NCBI GenBank assembly: GCA_029027985.1
Contig: CP119076.1
Coordinates: 4,710,422 to 4,774,421 of the forward strand
DNA length: 64,000 nt
From: Klebsiella aerogenes
GTDB lineage: Bacteria > Pseudomonadota > Gammaproteobacteria > Enterobacterales > Enterobacteriaceae
Direction: 5' to 3'
Below, piece after piece: positions 50,902 through 61,193 of this stretch (position 1 is its first letter; each line of letters begins with the position of its first letter). The position numbers were made by a program, and so were the translations under genes. The notes below the pieces were generated by a model that saw nothing but the letters and a program-made list of their open reading frames with translations, did not search any database and was not told the origin of the DNA.

Positions 50902-50966
50902 AATCATCTCCATTATTATCGGGCGGCAGAGGGTGTTAACGCCGCGTAAGCAGTCGGTTCATTATA

Positions 50967-51000
50967 GTTAATTAAATGATATTGAAAATGATTATCAATG
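50967..51000. promoter_or_regulatory. Overlapping ArcA-like and Fur-like sites of sodA
   Basis: GTTAATTAAATGATATT (50967-50983) matches the ArcA box GTTAATTAAATGTTA closely. ATTGAAAATGATTATCAATG (50981-51000) matches the Fur consensus (GATAATGATAATCATTATC) moderately. Both are known controls of sodA in E. coli. Confidence 0.75.
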
Positions 51001-51192
51001 CCGTAGTTTTACTAAGGTTATACCTAAAATAGCGGCACTTCAGTTTGTGAGCCAAAACAACTCATTAAGCCACTGGTTGCCAGAATCTCGCCTGATGTGG
51101 CAACAGCTCAAAGGCGCAAAAACTGCGCGTTTTTTACACTCGTCGCATCGGAGAGGGTTTATCCGACCCAAAAACAGATGAGGGTAAAGGCA

Positions 51193-52227
51193 ATGAATCA
51201 TGCGATTACAATGGGAATATTTTGGCATTTAATCGGCGCCGCCAGTGCCGCTTGTTTTTATGCCCCTTTCAAGAAGGTGAAACACTGGTCATGGGAAACC
51301 ATGTGGTCGATTGGCGGGATAGTTTCCTGGTTGATTCTCCCCTGGGCGATTAGCGCCATGCTGCTGCCCGATTTCTGGGCCTACTACCGCTCATTCAGCG
51401 CCTCTACCCTGCTGCCCGTCTTTTTGTTCGGCGCGATGTGGGGAATCGGCAACATCAACTACGGCCTGACCATGCGCTATCTGGGCATGTCGATGGGTAT
51501 TGGCATCGCTATCGGCATCACGCTGATTGTCGGCACCTTAATGACGCCCATCCTTAACGGCCACTTTGACGTACTGATTAACACCAAAGGCGGGCAAATG
51601 ACCCTGCTCGGCGTGTTGGTGGCGGTGATTGGCGTCGGTATCGTTACCCGCGCCGGTCAGCTCAAAGAGCGCAAAATGGGTATTAAAGCGGAAGACTTCA
51701 ACCTGAAAAAAGGCCTCATGCTGGCGGTGATGTGCGGTATTTTCTCCGCCGGAATGTCGTTTGCGATGAACGCCGCCAAACCGATGCACGACGCCGCTGC
51801 CGCGCTGGGCGTTGACCCGCTGTATACCGCGCTGCCAAGCTACGTCGTGATCATGGGCGGCGGCGCGCTGGTCAACCTCGGCTTCTGCTTTATTCGTCTC
51901 GCCAAAGTGAAAGACCTGTCGATAAAGTCCGACTTCTCGCTGGCGCAACCGCTTATTATCAGCAACATTCTGCTTTCCGCGTTAGGCGGGCTGATGTGGT
52001 ATCTGCAGTTCTTCTTCTATGCCTGGGGTCACGCCAGTATCCCGGCGCAGTACGACTACATGAGCTGGATGCTGCATATGAGCTTCTACGTGTTGTGCGG
52101 CGGGCTGGTCGGGTTGGTGCTGAAAGAGTGGAACCACGCCGGACGCCGTCCGGTCAGCGTGCTCAGCCTCGGCTGCGTGGTGATCATTATTGCCGCGAAT
52201 ATTGTCGGCCTGGGAATGGCGAATTAA
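51193..52227 (+). CDS. rhaT: L-rhamnose-proton symporter RhaT
   Basis: RhaT imports L-rhamnose or L-lyxose with a proton. From the ATG 51193 ([18 protein letters not shown]) it has 344 residues and about ten membrane helices, matching E. coli. The upstream in-frame extension to 51097 is rejected. It is tail-to-tail with rhaR, with 9 bases between the stops. Confidence 0.97.
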   Translation: MNHAITMGIFWHLIGAASAACFYAPFKKVKHWSWETMWSIGGIVSWLILPWAISAMLLPDFWAYYRSFSASTLLPVFLFGAMWGIGNINYGLTMRYLGMSMGIGIAIGITLIVGTLMTPILNGHFDVLINTKGGQMTLLGVLVAVIGVGIVTRAGQLKERKMGIKAEDFNLKKGLMLAVMCGIFSAGMSFAMNAAKPMHDAAAALGVDPLYTALPSYVVIMGGGALVNLGFCFIRLAKVKDLSIKSDFSLAQPLIISNILLSALGGLMWYLQFFFYAWGHASIPAQYDYMSWMLHMSFYVLCGGLVGLVLKEWNHAGRRPVSVLSLGCVVIIIAANIVGLGMAN

Positions 52228-52236
52228 CGCCTTACC

Positions 52237-53085
52237 TCACGCGGCGGCGCGACTGCGCTGCCGCCACTGCCCCGGCGTCATGCCGATTTCCCGATTGAAC
52301 ACCACGGAAAAGTAGTTACTGTCCTCAAATCCGCACAGCATGGCGATTTCGCCGATTAACCGCTCGGTATGCTGCAGCAAATACTGCGCATGGCAAATCC
52401 GCAACTGACGCAGATAGTGGTTTATCGTCATCCCCGTTTGCTGGCGAAACTGCTGGCGTAACGCACGTTCGCTGCAACCCTCGCGTAGACAAAAGCTATC
52501 CAGATTAAAGGGGCGATTAAGACTGCCAGCCAGTTCCGTCAACAGCTTGTCGAGTTGGGTTTCGCTTTGCGTCGCCGCCAGATTGTCGGTGGCGTAGCGA
52601 TAGCGCTGGAGCATCAGCACCAGTTGAGCAAACAGCAGCTCCGCCATGCTATCCGCCTGCGCATCCTGACGTGCGCTTTCATGTTCCAACTGGCTGATGA
52701 CCTGCCGAACCTGCGCCATCCCGCTGCTGCCGATCCGCCAGTGCGGCTTCCACGGCGTACCGAATAGCCCCGGAAGATGCGCCGCCCAGTCAAAATTGAG
52801 CCGCAGCCGATCCGGACAATAAATAATATTCTGCAGCACCAGGTCGTTCACCGAGGCGTAGGAGTGTTTGTCTTCCGCGCGGATATAAAAGAGATCGCCG
52901 CGGGTAATGCGCCAGGGGCGATCGTTGAGAATATGCAGGCCGTTGCCGCGCCACACCAACACCAGCTCGCAAAATTCATGAGTATGTTCAGCAAAGACGT
53001 TTTGCGGGTAGCGGTCAGCCACCGCGACCGCCTGCGAAGGGGAGGCAAAAAACTCATCTTTGCGAAGTACCAGCTGACCTGCCAC
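52237..53085 (-). CDS. rhaR: RhaR, AraC-family activator of rhaSR
   Basis: RhaR binds L-rhamnose and activates rhaSR transcription. The GTG at 53085 gives [15 protein letters not shown] and 282 residues, the E. coli length, with GGAG 7 bases upstream. The ATG one codon earlier is a close alternative. The cupin sensor ([19 protein letters not shown]) and C-terminal double helix-turn-helix ([24 protein letters not shown] and [20 protein letters not shown]) are complete. Confidence 0.95.
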   Translation of the reverse strand: MAGQLVLRKDEFFASPSQAVAVADRYPQNVFAEHTHEFCELVLVWRGNGLHILNDRPWRITRGDLFYIRAEDKHSYASVNDLVLQNIIYCPDRLRLNFDWAAHLPGLFGTPWKPHWRIGSSGMAQVRQVISQLEHESARQDAQADSMAELLFAQLVLMLQRYRYATDNLAATQSETQLDKLLTELAGSLNRPFNLDSFCLREGCSERALRQQFRQQTGMTINHYLRQLRICHAQYLLQHTERLIGEIAMLCGFEDSNYFSVVFNREIGMTPGQWRQRSRAAA

Positions 53086-53157
53086 CATCACACTCCAAAC
53101 GCGGATAACGGGATATTATTCACGTTTTTGCCAGGCAATACGTTGACTCTTCTCGCG

Positions 53158-53994
53158 TTACTGGAGAATGGTGTCGCGCCCCTGGCGAATATCGCGCGGC
53201 GACCAGTCGAACTCACGGCGAAACAGCGTCGAAAAGTGGTTACTGTCGCCGAAACCGCAGCGATAGGCGATTTCAGTCACGCTATCATCGCTGTGACGCA
53301 GCAGGTGCCGCGCTTTCATCAGACGCACACGGTTGAGATAGCGCTGCGGCGTCAGCCCGGTTTGCAGTTTTAGCTGGCGATGCAGGGTACGCAACGACAG
53401 CGAGAACTGCGCCGCCACCGCTTCCCAGCATACCTCTTCGGCAAAATGATCTTCCAGCCAGGCCATCAACTGATTCAGCCGCGCCTCGTGGTTGCCTGCG
53501 CCCTCCGCCATGCTGTTGCTGTGCAGCAACACCAGTAACTGCATAAAGAGGATTTCACGGCTGGCGATGGTGTGCGGATCGACGCCTGGACCGATCTTTT
53601 CCATCTGGCCAACGATTTGCCGCACCTGCTGCAGCACCGTCTGATTAACCCGCCAGTGCGAGAGATAGTTGCCGTCCTGCTCCTGCGGCAGCAGCTGATT
53701 CACGCCGGTCAGAAAACGAAAAGCATCCGGCGCGCGGTACAGCACGTTGGTCAGGCACAGATTGTTGGTATGTTCATAGAGGTGGCGATCGTGATCGCGA
53801 ATAAAGCAGACCGAACCGCCGCTGATAGTGTAGGGCTGGCCGTTGAAAACGTGGATGCCAGTCCCCTGTTCAACGATCACAATCTCATGGAAATCATGAT
53901 GATGCTCTGGAAAAGCCGGTTGAGGAAGGCGCGGTTCAATCGCCACCGCAGAGACGCCGGCCTTAAAGAAATCCGTACAGTGCAACACGGTCAT
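53158..53994 (-). CDS. rhaS: RhaS, AraC-family activator of rhaBAD and rhaT
   Basis: RhaS activates rhaBAD and rhaT with L-rhamnose. The 278 residues equal E. coli. The sensor part ([22 protein letters not shown]) and the two helix-turn-helices ([20 protein letters not shown] and [20 protein letters not shown]) are conserved. It heads rhaSR and is divergent from rhaBAD. Confidence 0.97.
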   Translation of the reverse strand: MTVLHCTDFFKAGVSAVAIEPRLPQPAFPEHHHDFHEIVIVEQGTGIHVFNGQPYTISGGSVCFIRDHDRHLYEHTNNLCLTNVLYRAPDAFRFLTGVNQLLPQEQDGNYLSHWRVNQTVLQQVRQIVGQMEKIGPGVDPHTIASREILFMQLLVLLHSNSMAEGAGNHEARLNQLMAWLEDHFAEEVCWEAVAAQFSLSLRTLHRQLKLQTGLTPQRYLNRVRLMKARHLLRHSDDSVTEIAYRCGFGDSNHFSTLFRREFDWSPRDIRQGRDTILQ

Positions 53995-54305
53995 AGCAGC
54001 CCCCTCGAATGAGAAAAATTATCAACCGTCGCCGCAAATAGTAATGAAGGGTTGGCGATCCGGCCTTCAATTTTCGACCGCAAACCGCGTAAAACCTGCC
54101 GTATTTTCAAGAACCAGCCGGAAATATCCGGAACTGCGGCCAGCATCACACCCCACGCAGCGCCGCGAATAACACGAAACTGTGACGTTTCTCACGGTCA
54201 CCTTTGCCTTGTTGCCAGTCGCCCGCTATCGCTGTCAGTAGCGAGAAGGTGACGCAAAGACGCCTTTTTTAGACTGCATGCAATGATTTTAAGAAGGGTC
54301 GTACC
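53995..54305. promoter_or_regulatory. rhaSR-rhaBAD divergent control region
   Basis: This 311-base gap holds no gene. It contains a CRP site TGTGACGTTTCTCACG at 54181-54196 and a RhaS-type region at about 54205-54257 with GTTGCCAGTCGCC and CTGTCAGTAGCGAGAAGG, very close to the E. coli rhaI elements. A TAGACT -10-like box is at 54270-54275. The part near rhaS (53995-54170) should hold the RhaR site and the rhaSR promoter; I could not place these exactly. Confidence 0.8.
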
Positions 54306-55772
54306 ATGAGTATTCGTCATTGTGTCGCCGTTGATTTAGGCGCTTCCAGCGGTCGGGTCATGCTCGCGAATTATGACACCGCAACGCGAGCGCTGACGCT
54401 GCGTGAAGTTCACCGTTTCACCAACCGCCTGCAGGACGTGGACGGCTACGATTGCTGGGATATCGATAGCCTGGAGGCGGAAATCCGCCGCGGGCTGGTA
54501 ACAGTGTGCGAACAGGGGATCCTGATCGACAGCATCGGCATCGATACCTGGGGTGTCGATATTGTGTTGCTGGACAAACACGGCCAACGTGTCGGCCTGC
54601 CGGTTTCCTATCGCGATAGCCGTACCCATGGCCTGATGACGCAGGCTATCGAGCAGCTCGGTCGCGCCGATATCTACGGCCGCAGCGGCATCCAGTTTCT
54701 GCCATTCAACACGCTCTATCAGCTGCGGGCGCTGGTCAGCCAACAGCCGATGCTGGCGGAACAGGTGGCGCACGCGCTGCTGATCCCCGACTACTTCAGC
54801 TACCGTCTGACCGGCGCGATGAACTGGGAATACACCAACGCCACCACCACTCAACTGGTCAATATTAATAGCGACAACTGGGATGACGAATTGCTTGGCT
54901 GGAGCGGCGCGCAGCGCAGCTGGTTCGGGACGCCGACGCATCCGGGCAACGTTATCGGCCACTGGATCTGCCCGCAGGGTAACCGCATTCCGGTGGTTGC
55001 CGTCGCCAGCCACGATACCGCCAGCGCCGTTATCGCCTCGCCGCTGGCGGGCAAAAATGCCGCCTATCTTTCATCCGGCACCTGGTCGCTTATGGGTTTT
55101 GAAAGCAAAACGCCTTACACCAGCCAGCAGGCGCTGAAAGCGAATATTACCAATGAAGGCGGTGCTGAGGGGCGCTACCGGGTGTTGAAAAACATCATGG
55201 GTCTGTGGCTGCTACAGCGGGTGTTGCCAGAACAGAATGTTGGCGATCTGCAGGCATTGATCGCCGACACGGCGCAGCTGCCAGCCTGCCGTTACCTCAT
55301 TGATTGCAACGACGACCGCTTTATCAACCCGGCCAACATGAGCGCCGAAATCCAGGCCGCCTGCGCGGAATCCGCCCAGCCGATCCCGACAAGCCCTGCC
55401 GAACTGGCGCGCTGTATTTTCGACAGCCTGGCGCTGCTGTATGCCCGCGTGCTGGGCGAACTGGCCGAACTCCGCGGCCGCCCCTTCAGCCAACTGCATA
55501 TTGTCGGCGGCGGCTGCCAGAACGCTCTGCTTAACCAGCTATGCGCTGATGCCTGCGGCCTGCCGGTCATCGCGGGCCCGATTGAGGCCTCCGCCCTTGG
55601 CAATATCGGCATCCAGTTGATGACGCTGGATGAATTGCACAACGTCGATGATTTCCGCCAGGTCGTACGCGATAACGAATCACTCACCGCCTTCACCCCC
55701 CATTCAGATAGCGAAATTGCCCGCTTCGTCGCGCAGTTTCAGCAACAACCCACTAAGGAGCTTTGCGCATGA
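54306..55772 (+). CDS. rhaB: Rhamnulokinase RhaB
   Basis: RhaB phosphorylates L-rhamnulose. It is an FGGY-type kinase of 488 residues (489 in E. coli). The N-terminal phosphate loop [14 protein letters not shown], the catalytic region [15 protein letters not shown] near residue 80, [13 protein letters not shown] near 255 and the C-terminal [19 protein letters not shown] are all visible. It overlaps rhaA by 4 bases (ATGA). Confidence 0.98.
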   Translation: MSIRHCVAVDLGASSGRVMLANYDTATRALTLREVHRFTNRLQDVDGYDCWDIDSLEAEIRRGLVTVCEQGILIDSIGIDTWGVDIVLLDKHGQRVGLPVSYRDSRTHGLMTQAIEQLGRADIYGRSGIQFLPFNTLYQLRALVSQQPMLAEQVAHALLIPDYFSYRLTGAMNWEYTNATTTQLVNINSDNWDDELLGWSGAQRSWFGTPTHPGNVIGHWICPQGNRIPVVAVASHDTASAVIASPLAGKNAAYLSSGTWSLMGFESKTPYTSQQALKANITNEGGAEGRYRVLKNIMGLWLLQRVLPEQNVGDLQALIADTAQLPACRYLIDCNDDRFINPANMSAEIQAACAESAQPIPTSPAELARCIFDSLALLYARVLGELAELRGRPFSQLHIVGGGCQNALLNQLCADACGLPVIAGPIEASALGNIGIQLMTLDELHNVDDFRQVVRDNESLTAFTPHSDSEIARFVAQFQQQPTKELCA

Positions 55773-57028
55773 CCACTCAACTTGAACAAGCCTGGGAATT
55801 GGCTAAGCAGCGCTACGCCGCCGTCGGCGTCGACGCCGAAGAAGCTCTGCGCCAGTTAGACCGTCTGCCGGTGTCGATGCACTGCTGGCAGGGCGACGAC
55901 GTCGCGGGCTTTGAAAACCCGGAAGGCAACCTGACCGGCGGCATTCAGGCCACCGGCAACTACCCGGGAAAAGCGCGCAATGCCCAGGAGCTACGCGCCG
56001 ACCTCGAACAAGCGCTGAGCCTGATCCCAGGGCCGAAGCGTCTTAACCTGCACGCGATTTATCTGGAATCCGCGGCTCCGGTGGCGCGAAACGAAATCAA
56101 ACCGGAACATTTCAAGAACTGGGTGGAATGGGCGAAACGCCACCAGCTGGGGCTCGATTTCAACCCCTCCTGTTTCTCGCATCCGCTGAGCGCCGACGGC
56201 TTTACTTTGTCGCACGCCAATCCAGAGATTCGTCAGTTCTGGATCGACCACTGCAAAGCCAGCCGCCGCATATCCGCTTATTTCGGCCAACAGCTCGGGA
56301 CGCCATCAGTGATGAATATCTGGGTACCGGACGGCATGAAGGATATTACCGTCGACCGCTTCGCCCCGCGCCAGCGGTTGATGAACGCGCTGGATGAAGT
56401 GATCAGCGAAAAACTGAATCCAGCGCACCATATCGACGCCGTCGAGAGCAAGCTGTTCGGCATCGGTGCCGAAAGCTACACCGTCGGCTCCAACGAGTTC
56501 TATATGGGCTACGCCGCCAGCCGCCAGACCGCGCTGTGCCTGGATGCGGGTCACTTCCATCCGACAGAGGTCATCTCCGACAAAATCTCCGCCGCCATGC
56601 TCTACATCCCGCGTCTGCTGCTGCACGTTAGCCGCCCGGTGCGCTGGGACAGCGATCATGTGGTGCTGCTGGATGACGAAACCCAGGCCATCGCCAGCGA
56701 AATCATCCGCCACAACCTGTTCGATCGTGTACACATCGGCCTCGACTTCTTCGACGCCTCCATCAATCGCATCGCAGCGTGGGTTATCGGCACCCGCAAT
56801 ATGAAAAAAGCTTTGTTGCGCGCGCTGCTGGAACCGACGGCGCAGCTGCGCCAGCTGGAAAACGACGGCGATTACACCGCGCGCCTGGCGCTGCTGGAAG
56901 AACAGAAATCCCTGCCGTGGCAGGCCATTTGGGAAATGTACTGCCAGCGTCACGACACGCCGGCAGGCAGCCAGTGGCTGGAGAACGTACGGGGCTATGA
57001 GAAAGAGATTCTGAATAAGCGCGGGTGA
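55769..57028 (+). CDS. rhaA: L-rhamnose isomerase RhaA
   Basis: RhaA converts L-rhamnose to L-rhamnulose. From the ATG 55769, 419 residues as in E. coli. The metal-binding acids and histidines lie in [18 protein letters not shown] (near 230), [12 protein letters not shown] (near 265) and VLLDDETQ (near 302). A palindromic repeat separates it from rhaD. Confidence 0.98.
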   Translation: MTTQLEQAWELAKQRYAAVGVDAEEALRQLDRLPVSMHCWQGDDVAGFENPEGNLTGGIQATGNYPGKARNAQELRADLEQALSLIPGPKRLNLHAIYLESAAPVARNEIKPEHFKNWVEWAKRHQLGLDFNPSCFSHPLSADGFTLSHANPEIRQFWIDHCKASRRISAYFGQQLGTPSVMNIWVPDGMKDITVDRFAPRQRLMNALDEVISEKLNPAHHIDAVESKLFGIGAESYTVGSNEFYMGYAASRQTALCLDAGHFHPTEVISDKISAAMLYIPRLLLHVSRPVRWDSDHVVLLDDETQAIASEIIRHNLFDRVHIGLDFFDASINRIAAWVIGTRNMKKALLRALLEPTAQLRQLENDGDYTARLALLEEQKSLPWQAIWEMYCQRHDTPAGSQWLENVRGYEKEILNKRG

Positions 57029-57032
57029 TTGA

Positions 57033-57126
57033 CCCTCACCCCGACCCTCTCCCTGAAAGGGAGAGGGAGAAAACCCTAATACCGAACAGTTCCCTCGCCC
57101 CTTTGGGGAGAGGGCTAGGGTGAGGG
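57033..57126. repeat. Intergenic palindromic repeat inside the rha operon
   Basis: The element begins CCCTCACCCCGACCCTCTCC and ends with its imperfect inverted copy (GGGGAGAGGGCTAGGGTGAGG, split as GGGAGAGGG, CTA, GGGTGAGGG). An inner GGGAGAGGG copy sits near 57059. It fills almost the whole rhaA-rhaD gap. It looks like a dispersed enterobacterial intergenic repeat, not a gene. Confidence 0.75.
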
Positions 57127-57162
57127 GAAGACACCCCACCAATACAACAGGACAACAAGACT

Positions 57163-57987
57163 ATGCAGACCATTACCGACTCCTGGTTCGTCCAGGGCAT
57201 GATCAAAGCCACTTCCGACGCCTGGCTCAAAGGCTGGGACGAGCGCAACGGCGGCAACCTGACGCTGCGTCTGGATGAAGCCGACATCGCGCCGTTTAAG
57301 GCCGATTTCCACGCCCAGCCGCGCTATATCGCACTCAGTCAGCCGATGCCGGAACTGGCCAATCAGCCGTTTATCGTCACGGGTTCCGGTAAATTCTTCC
57401 GTAACGTACAAATCAATCCCGCCGCCAACCTTGGGGTAGTGAAGGTGGACAACGACGGCGCGGGTTACTTCATTCTGTGGGGTTTAACCGACGACGCCGT
57501 GCCGACCTCGGAACTGCCGGCGCATTTCCTGTCGCACTGCGAACGTATCAAAGCCACTGGCGGCAAAGACCGCGTGATCATGCACTGTCACGCCACCAAC
57601 CTGATCGCCCTGACCTACGTGCTGGAAAACAACAGCGACCTGTTCACTCGCAAATTGTGGGAAGGCAGCACCGAATGCCTGGTGGTGTTCCCGGACGGCG
57701 TCGGCATTCTGCCGTGGATGGTGCCGGGCACCGACGAGATTGGTCAGGCGACGGCCAGAGACATGCAGAAACACACCCTGGTGCTGTGGCCATTCCACGG
57801 CGTCTTCGGCAGCGGCCCGACGCTGGATGAAACCTTCGGCCTAATCGACACTGCCGAGAAATCCGCCGAGGTGCTGGTGAAGGTCTATTCGATGGGCGGC
57901 ATGAAACAGACGATTAGCCGCGAAGAGCTGATGGCGTTAGGTCAGCGCTTCGGCGTCACGCCGCTGGCCAGCGCGCTAGCGCTATAG
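57163..57987 (+). CDS. rhaD: Rhamnulose-1-phosphate aldolase RhaD
   Basis: RhaD cleaves rhamnulose 1-phosphate to dihydroxyacetone phosphate and L-lactaldehyde. The 274 residues match E. coli. The zinc ligands lie in [13 protein letters not shown] (His near 141 and 143) and [17 protein letters not shown] (His near 212). [13 protein letters not shown] and [10 protein letters not shown] bind phosphate. It is followed by a dehydrogenase and rhaM. Confidence 0.98.
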   Translation: MQTITDSWFVQGMIKATSDAWLKGWDERNGGNLTLRLDEADIAPFKADFHAQPRYIALSQPMPELANQPFIVTGSGKFFRNVQINPAANLGVVKVDNDGAGYFILWGLTDDAVPTSELPAHFLSHCERIKATGGKDRVIMHCHATNLIALTYVLENNSDLFTRKLWEGSTECLVVFPDGVGILPWMVPGTDEIGQATARDMQKHTLVLWPFHGVFGSGPTLDETFGLIDTAEKSAEVLVKVYSMGGMKQTISREELMALGQRFGVTPLASALAL

Positions 57988-58019
57988 AACAGCGAGCCGT
58001 CTTTTTAAGGAGAATAATC

Positions 58020-59168
58020 ATGAGCTTTATGTTGGCACTGCCGAAAATCAGTCTGCACGGCGCAGGCGCGATCGGCGATATGGTAAGCCTGGTGGCGAGC
58101 AAGCAGTGGGGAAAAGCGCTGATCGTCACCGACGGGCACCTGGTGGAAATGGGCCTGCTCGACAGCCTGTTCTCGGCGCTGGAGGCGCATCAGTTGTCCT
58201 ATCACCTGTTCGATGAAGTCTTCCCCAATCCGACCGAAGCGCTGGTCCAACGGGGCATCTCCGCGTTCTGCAAGGCGCAGTGTGACTATATCATCGCCTT
58301 CGGTGGCGGCAGCCCGATTGATACCGCCAAAGCGGTGAAAATCCTCAGCGCCAACCCGGCACCATCAACCGCCTACTCCGGCGTCGGCAAAGTGAAAAAT
58401 GCCGGTGTGCCGCTGGTAGCCATTAACACCACGGCCGGAACTGCCGCTGAGATGACCAGCAACGCGGTGATTATTGATGCCGCGCGCCAGGTGAAAGAGG
58501 TCATTATTGACCCAAATATCATCCCGGATATTGCCGTCGATGACGCCAGCGTGATGTTGGATATTCCGGCTCCGGTCACCGCCGCCACCGGCATGGATGC
58601 CCTGACCCACGCCGTTGAGGCGTTTGTCTCCGTCGGCGCTCATCCACTAACCGATGCCAACGCGCTGGAAGCAATACGTTTAATTCACCAATGGTTGCCG
58701 TTGGCCGTCGATGATGGACACCATCTCCAGGCCCGCGAGCAGATGGCATTCGGCCAGTATCTGGCGGGGATGGCGTTCAACAGCGCCGGTCTTGGACTGG
58801 TACACGCGCTGGCGCATCAGCCGGGCGCCACCCACAATCTGCCGCACGGCGTTTGCAACGCCATCCTGCTGCCGATTATCGAAAACTTTAACCGTCCGAA
58901 CGCGGTGGCGCGTTTCGCCCGTATCGCGCAGGCGATGGGCGTCGATACGCGCGGCATGAGCGATGAAGCCGCCAGCATGGAGGCGATTAACGCGATTCGC
59001 GCATTGAGCAAACGAGTCGGTATTCCCGCGGGCTTTAGCCAGCTTGGCATCAGCAAGGCTGATATCGAAGGCTGGTTGGATAACGCGCTGGCCGATCCGT
59101 GCGCGCCCTGTAACCCGCGTAGCGCCAACCGCGACGAGATCCGCGAGCTGTATCTGGAGGCGTTATGA
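58020..59168 (+). CDS. Iron-type alcohol dehydrogenase, probable lactaldehyde reductase
   Basis: A 382-residue family III (iron-dependent) alcohol dehydrogenase. Its place between rhaD and rhaM points to reduction of L-lactaldehyde to L-1,2-propanediol, the role of FucO in E. coli. The NAD site is [12 protein letters not shown] near residue 98. Metal ligands lie in [14 protein letters not shown] (Asp and His near 195-199) and [18 protein letters not shown] (near 263-277). It resembles YiaY and FucO about equally from memory, so I give no symbol. The AAGGAG ribosome-binding site is strong, and the gene overlaps rhaM by 4 bases. Confidence 0.9.
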   Translation: MSFMLALPKISLHGAGAIGDMVSLVASKQWGKALIVTDGHLVEMGLLDSLFSALEAHQLSYHLFDEVFPNPTEALVQRGISAFCKAQCDYIIAFGGGSPIDTAKAVKILSANPAPSTAYSGVGKVKNAGVPLVAINTTAGTAAEMTSNAVIIDAARQVKEVIIDPNIIPDIAVDDASVMLDIPAPVTAATGMDALTHAVEAFVSVGAHPLTDANALEAIRLIHQWLPLAVDDGHHLQAREQMAFGQYLAGMAFNSAGLGLVHALAHQPGATHNLPHGVCNAILLPIIENFNRPNAVARFARIAQAMGVDTRGMSDEAASMEAINAIRALSKRVGIPAGFSQLGISKADIEGWLDNALADPCAPCNPRSANRDEIRELYLEAL

Positions 59169-59479
59169 TCCGCAAAGCCTTTGTGATGCAGGTGAATCCC
59201 GACGCGCACGAAGCGTATCAGCGCCGCCATAACCCCATCTGGCCCGAACTGGAAGCAACATTGAAAGCGCATGGCGCGCATCATTACGCGATCTATCTCG
59301 ATGCACAGCGCCATCTGCTGTTCGCAACGGTGGAAATTGAATCGGAAGCGCGCTGGAACGCGATTGCGGAAACCGAAGTGTGCCAGCGCTGGTGGCGCTA
59401 TATGCGCGACGTGATGCCGACGAATCCGGATAACAGCCCACTGAGCGCTGAACTGAGTGAAGTCTTTTACCTTGCGTAA
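59165..59479 (+). CDS. rhaM: L-rhamnose mutarotase RhaM
   Basis: RhaM interconverts alpha and beta L-rhamnose. The 104 residues match E. coli. The active-site residues are in [21 protein letters not shown] (His near 22) and [14 protein letters not shown] near residue 76. It ends the rha operon before a hairpin. Confidence 0.97.
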   Translation: MIRKAFVMQVNPDAHEAYQRRHNPIWPELEATLKAHGAHHYAIYLDAQRHLLFATVEIESEARWNAIAETEVCQRWWRYMRDVMPTNPDNSPLSAELSEVFYLA

Positions 59480-59481
59480 CA

Positions 59482-59508
59482 AAACGGCCTGTTTTTACCA
59501 GGCCGTTT
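59482..59508. terminator. Bidirectional terminator between rhaM and the XRE regulator
   Basis: AAACGGCCTG and CAGGCCGTTT pair perfectly over 10 bp with a TTTTTAC loop, between convergent genes. Confidence 0.85.
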
Positions 59509-59520
59509 GAATCTACACCA

Positions 59521-60069
59521 TTAGTTTTGCTCCGCCACCAGCAACGCCTGCGTATCCGGCACCAGCGCCTGGAAAAGATGCTCCTGGTCGGCGGGGTAGC
59601 AGATATAGTCCCCTTCCCCCAGCTCTTCCGGCGCGTCGATCAGACCAACGCGCGCACGGCCCTGAGTGACTATGATATGTTCAACCGAACCCGGCGGATG
59701 CGGATGCGAGATGCGATCGGCGCCGGGCTGCGTCAGCAGCAAATAGATATCACGGCGCGCCCCCGGCGGGCAGGCTGCCAGCAAAATAGCCTGATAGTTG
59801 GCCTGTTCCGCCATCACTTTAGTACCTTCGCCGCGGCGAATGACCTGGGTTTTGCTAGCCTGCGGCTCCAGCAAACGAGCAAAGGGAATATCCAGCGCCA
59901 CGCAGAGCGCCCACAACGTTTCCAGACTGGGGTTGCCATTGCCGGATTCCAACTGCGAAAGCGTCGATTTGGCAATCCCGGCGCGACGCGCCACTTCCGC
60001 CAGAGAGAGGCCGGTGCGCGATCGTTCGCGTACCAGGCTTTTAGAAATCATGCTAATGGGCTGTGTCAT
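59521..60069 (-). CDS. XRE-family regulator with C-terminal cupin domain
   Basis: A 182-residue regulator with an N-terminal helix-turn-helix (SLAEVARRAGIAKSTLSQLESGNGNPSLETLWAL, about residues 20-60) and a C-terminal cupin sensor (HPPGSVEHIIVTQGRARVGL and GDYICYPADQEHLFQ). From the ATG at 60069 it has GAGGAG 7 bases upstream. It is divergent from azlCD and the shared gap has symmetric CGAACGA operators, so it probably controls azlCD and itself. The signal is unknown; an amino acid is plausible. Confidence 0.88.
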   Translation of the reverse strand: MTQPISMISKSLVRERSRTGLSLAEVARRAGIAKSTLSQLESGNGNPSLETLWALCVALDIPFARLLEPQASKTQVIRRGEGTKVMAEQANYQAILLAACPPGARRDIYLLLTQPGADRISHPHPPGSVEHIIVTQGRARVGLIDAPEELGEGDYICYPADQEHLFQALVPDTQALLVAEQN

Positions 60070-60088
60070 ACACCGCTCCTCGTATTTT

Positions 60089-60158
60089 ATATCGAACGAA
60101 TCGTTCGTCTTGTAAAACGATTCTGTTGCGTTCATTATAATGGAAATTCGTTCGATAT
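60089..60158. promoter_or_regulatory. Inverted ATATCGAACGAA operators between the XRE gene and azlC
   Basis: ATATCGAACGAA (60089-60100) recurs inverted as TTCGTTCGATAT (60147-60158). The first copy is part of a 15-bp palindrome CGAACGA-A-TCGTTCG (60093-60107). A TATAAT box (60136-60141) lies between them. The natural binder is the adjacent XRE protein. Confidence 0.7.
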
Positions 60159-60169
60159 GGCTAAAGCGT

Positions 60170-60829
60170 ATGCGGCACTATTTTTCCCGTCTCAGCGGAG
60201 ACACGATCAAAGCAATCATTCTGGTGTGTCTGGCGGTAGGTGTCGTCGGCATGTCCTACGGTTCACTGGCGATGGCTTACGGCTTCCCCATATGGGTACC
60301 GTTTGTCCTGTCCATTACCGTGCTCGCTGGCGCCTCGGAGTTTATGTTTATCGGCATCATCGCCAGCGGCGGCAACCCCCTGGCAGCGGCAGCGGCGGGC
60401 TTACTGGTGAATGCCCGCCACGTCCCCTTCGGCGTGACCGTGCGCGATCTGGTTGGCGCCCGCGCCGCCAGCTTGCTCGGCTGCCACATCATGAATGATG
60501 AAAGCGTGGTCTTCGGTCTATCACAGAAAACGCCGGAACAGCGTAAAGCCGCTTACTGGCTCTGCGGGCTGGGCGTGGCGTTATTCTGGCCGCTCGGCAC
60601 GCTGGTCGGCGCAGGCGTGGGTAAATTGTTGCCCGCTCCGGAAACCATCGGCCTGGATGCGGTATTCCCGGCTATCCTGCTGGCATTAGTGGTGCCAGCC
60701 TTTAAGAAGCGCACCACGCTTATTCGCGCCTGCAGCGGTGCAGTCATTTCACTCGCCGCCGTACCGTTTGTTCCGGTAGGGTTGCCGGTGCTGCTTTCAT
60801 TGTTTGGTTTACTGGCGAGGAAAAAATAA
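60170..60829 (+). CDS. azlC: AzlC-family branched-chain amino acid exporter subunit
   Basis: The large subunit of a two-part exporter for valine or other branched-chain amino acids (E. coli YgaZ counterpart). From the ATG 60170 it has 219 residues and about five to six membrane segments (IIILVCLAVGVVGMSYG-like start, then PFVLSITVLAGASEFMFIGI). The conserved LLVNARHVPFGV motif is near residue 85. The in-frame ATG at 60140 overlaps the TATAAT box and is less likely. The stop overlaps the azlD start by one base. Confidence 0.88.
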   Translation: MRHYFSRLSGDTIKAIILVCLAVGVVGMSYGSLAMAYGFPIWVPFVLSITVLAGASEFMFIGIIASGGNPLAAAAAGLLVNARHVPFGVTVRDLVGARAASLLGCHIMNDESVVFGLSQKTPEQRKAAYWLCGLGVALFWPLGTLVGAGVGKLLPAPETIGLDAVFPAILLALVVPAFKKRTTLIRACSGAVISLAAVPFVPVGLPVLLSLFGLLARKK

Positions 60830-61152
60830 TGGCTAACATGACGCTGTTTATCGCCGGGATCGCCATCCTGTCGATCGGCACTTACTTGATGCGTTTAGGC
60901 GGCGCCAAGCTCGGCAGCCGTTTAGCGTTTTCCGAGCGCTCGCAGGCGCTACTCTCTGATGCAGCGACAGTGTTGCTGTTTTCCGTGGCGCTGGCGACCA
61001 CCTTTTATGAAGGCGAACATTTTTCCGGCATGGCGCGCGTACTGGGCGTCGGTTTCGCGGTCTTCCTCGCCTGGCGCAAGATGCCACTTATCGTCGTCAT
61101 TATCGCCGCCGCGGTGGTGACGGCGCTGCTGCGCCTGGCGGGCATAAACTAA
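60829..61152 (+). CDS. azlD: AzlD-family branched-chain amino acid exporter subunit
   Basis: A 107-residue protein with about four membrane segments, the small partner of AzlC (E. coli YgaH counterpart). FIAGIAILSIGTYLMRLGGAKLG and AVFLAWRKMPLIVVIIAAAVVTALLR are characteristic. The TAATG junction with azlC implies translational coupling. Confidence 0.9.
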   Translation: MANMTLFIAGIAILSIGTYLMRLGGAKLGSRLAFSERSQALLSDAATVLLFSVALATTFYEGEHFSGMARVLGVGFAVFLAWRKMPLIVVIIAAAVVTALLRLAGIN

Positions 61153-61173
61153 AAAAAGCGCCCTAAGGCGCTC
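61151..61173 (-). terminator. Terminator between azlD and the DUF1471 gene
   Basis: AGCGCC and GGCGCT pair around CTAA. The minus strand is followed by TTTTTTT, so it mainly ends the DUF1471 transcript but could also serve azlCD. Confidence 0.85.
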
Positions 61174-61193
61174 TTTCGACGGTGGTTGCAGAC

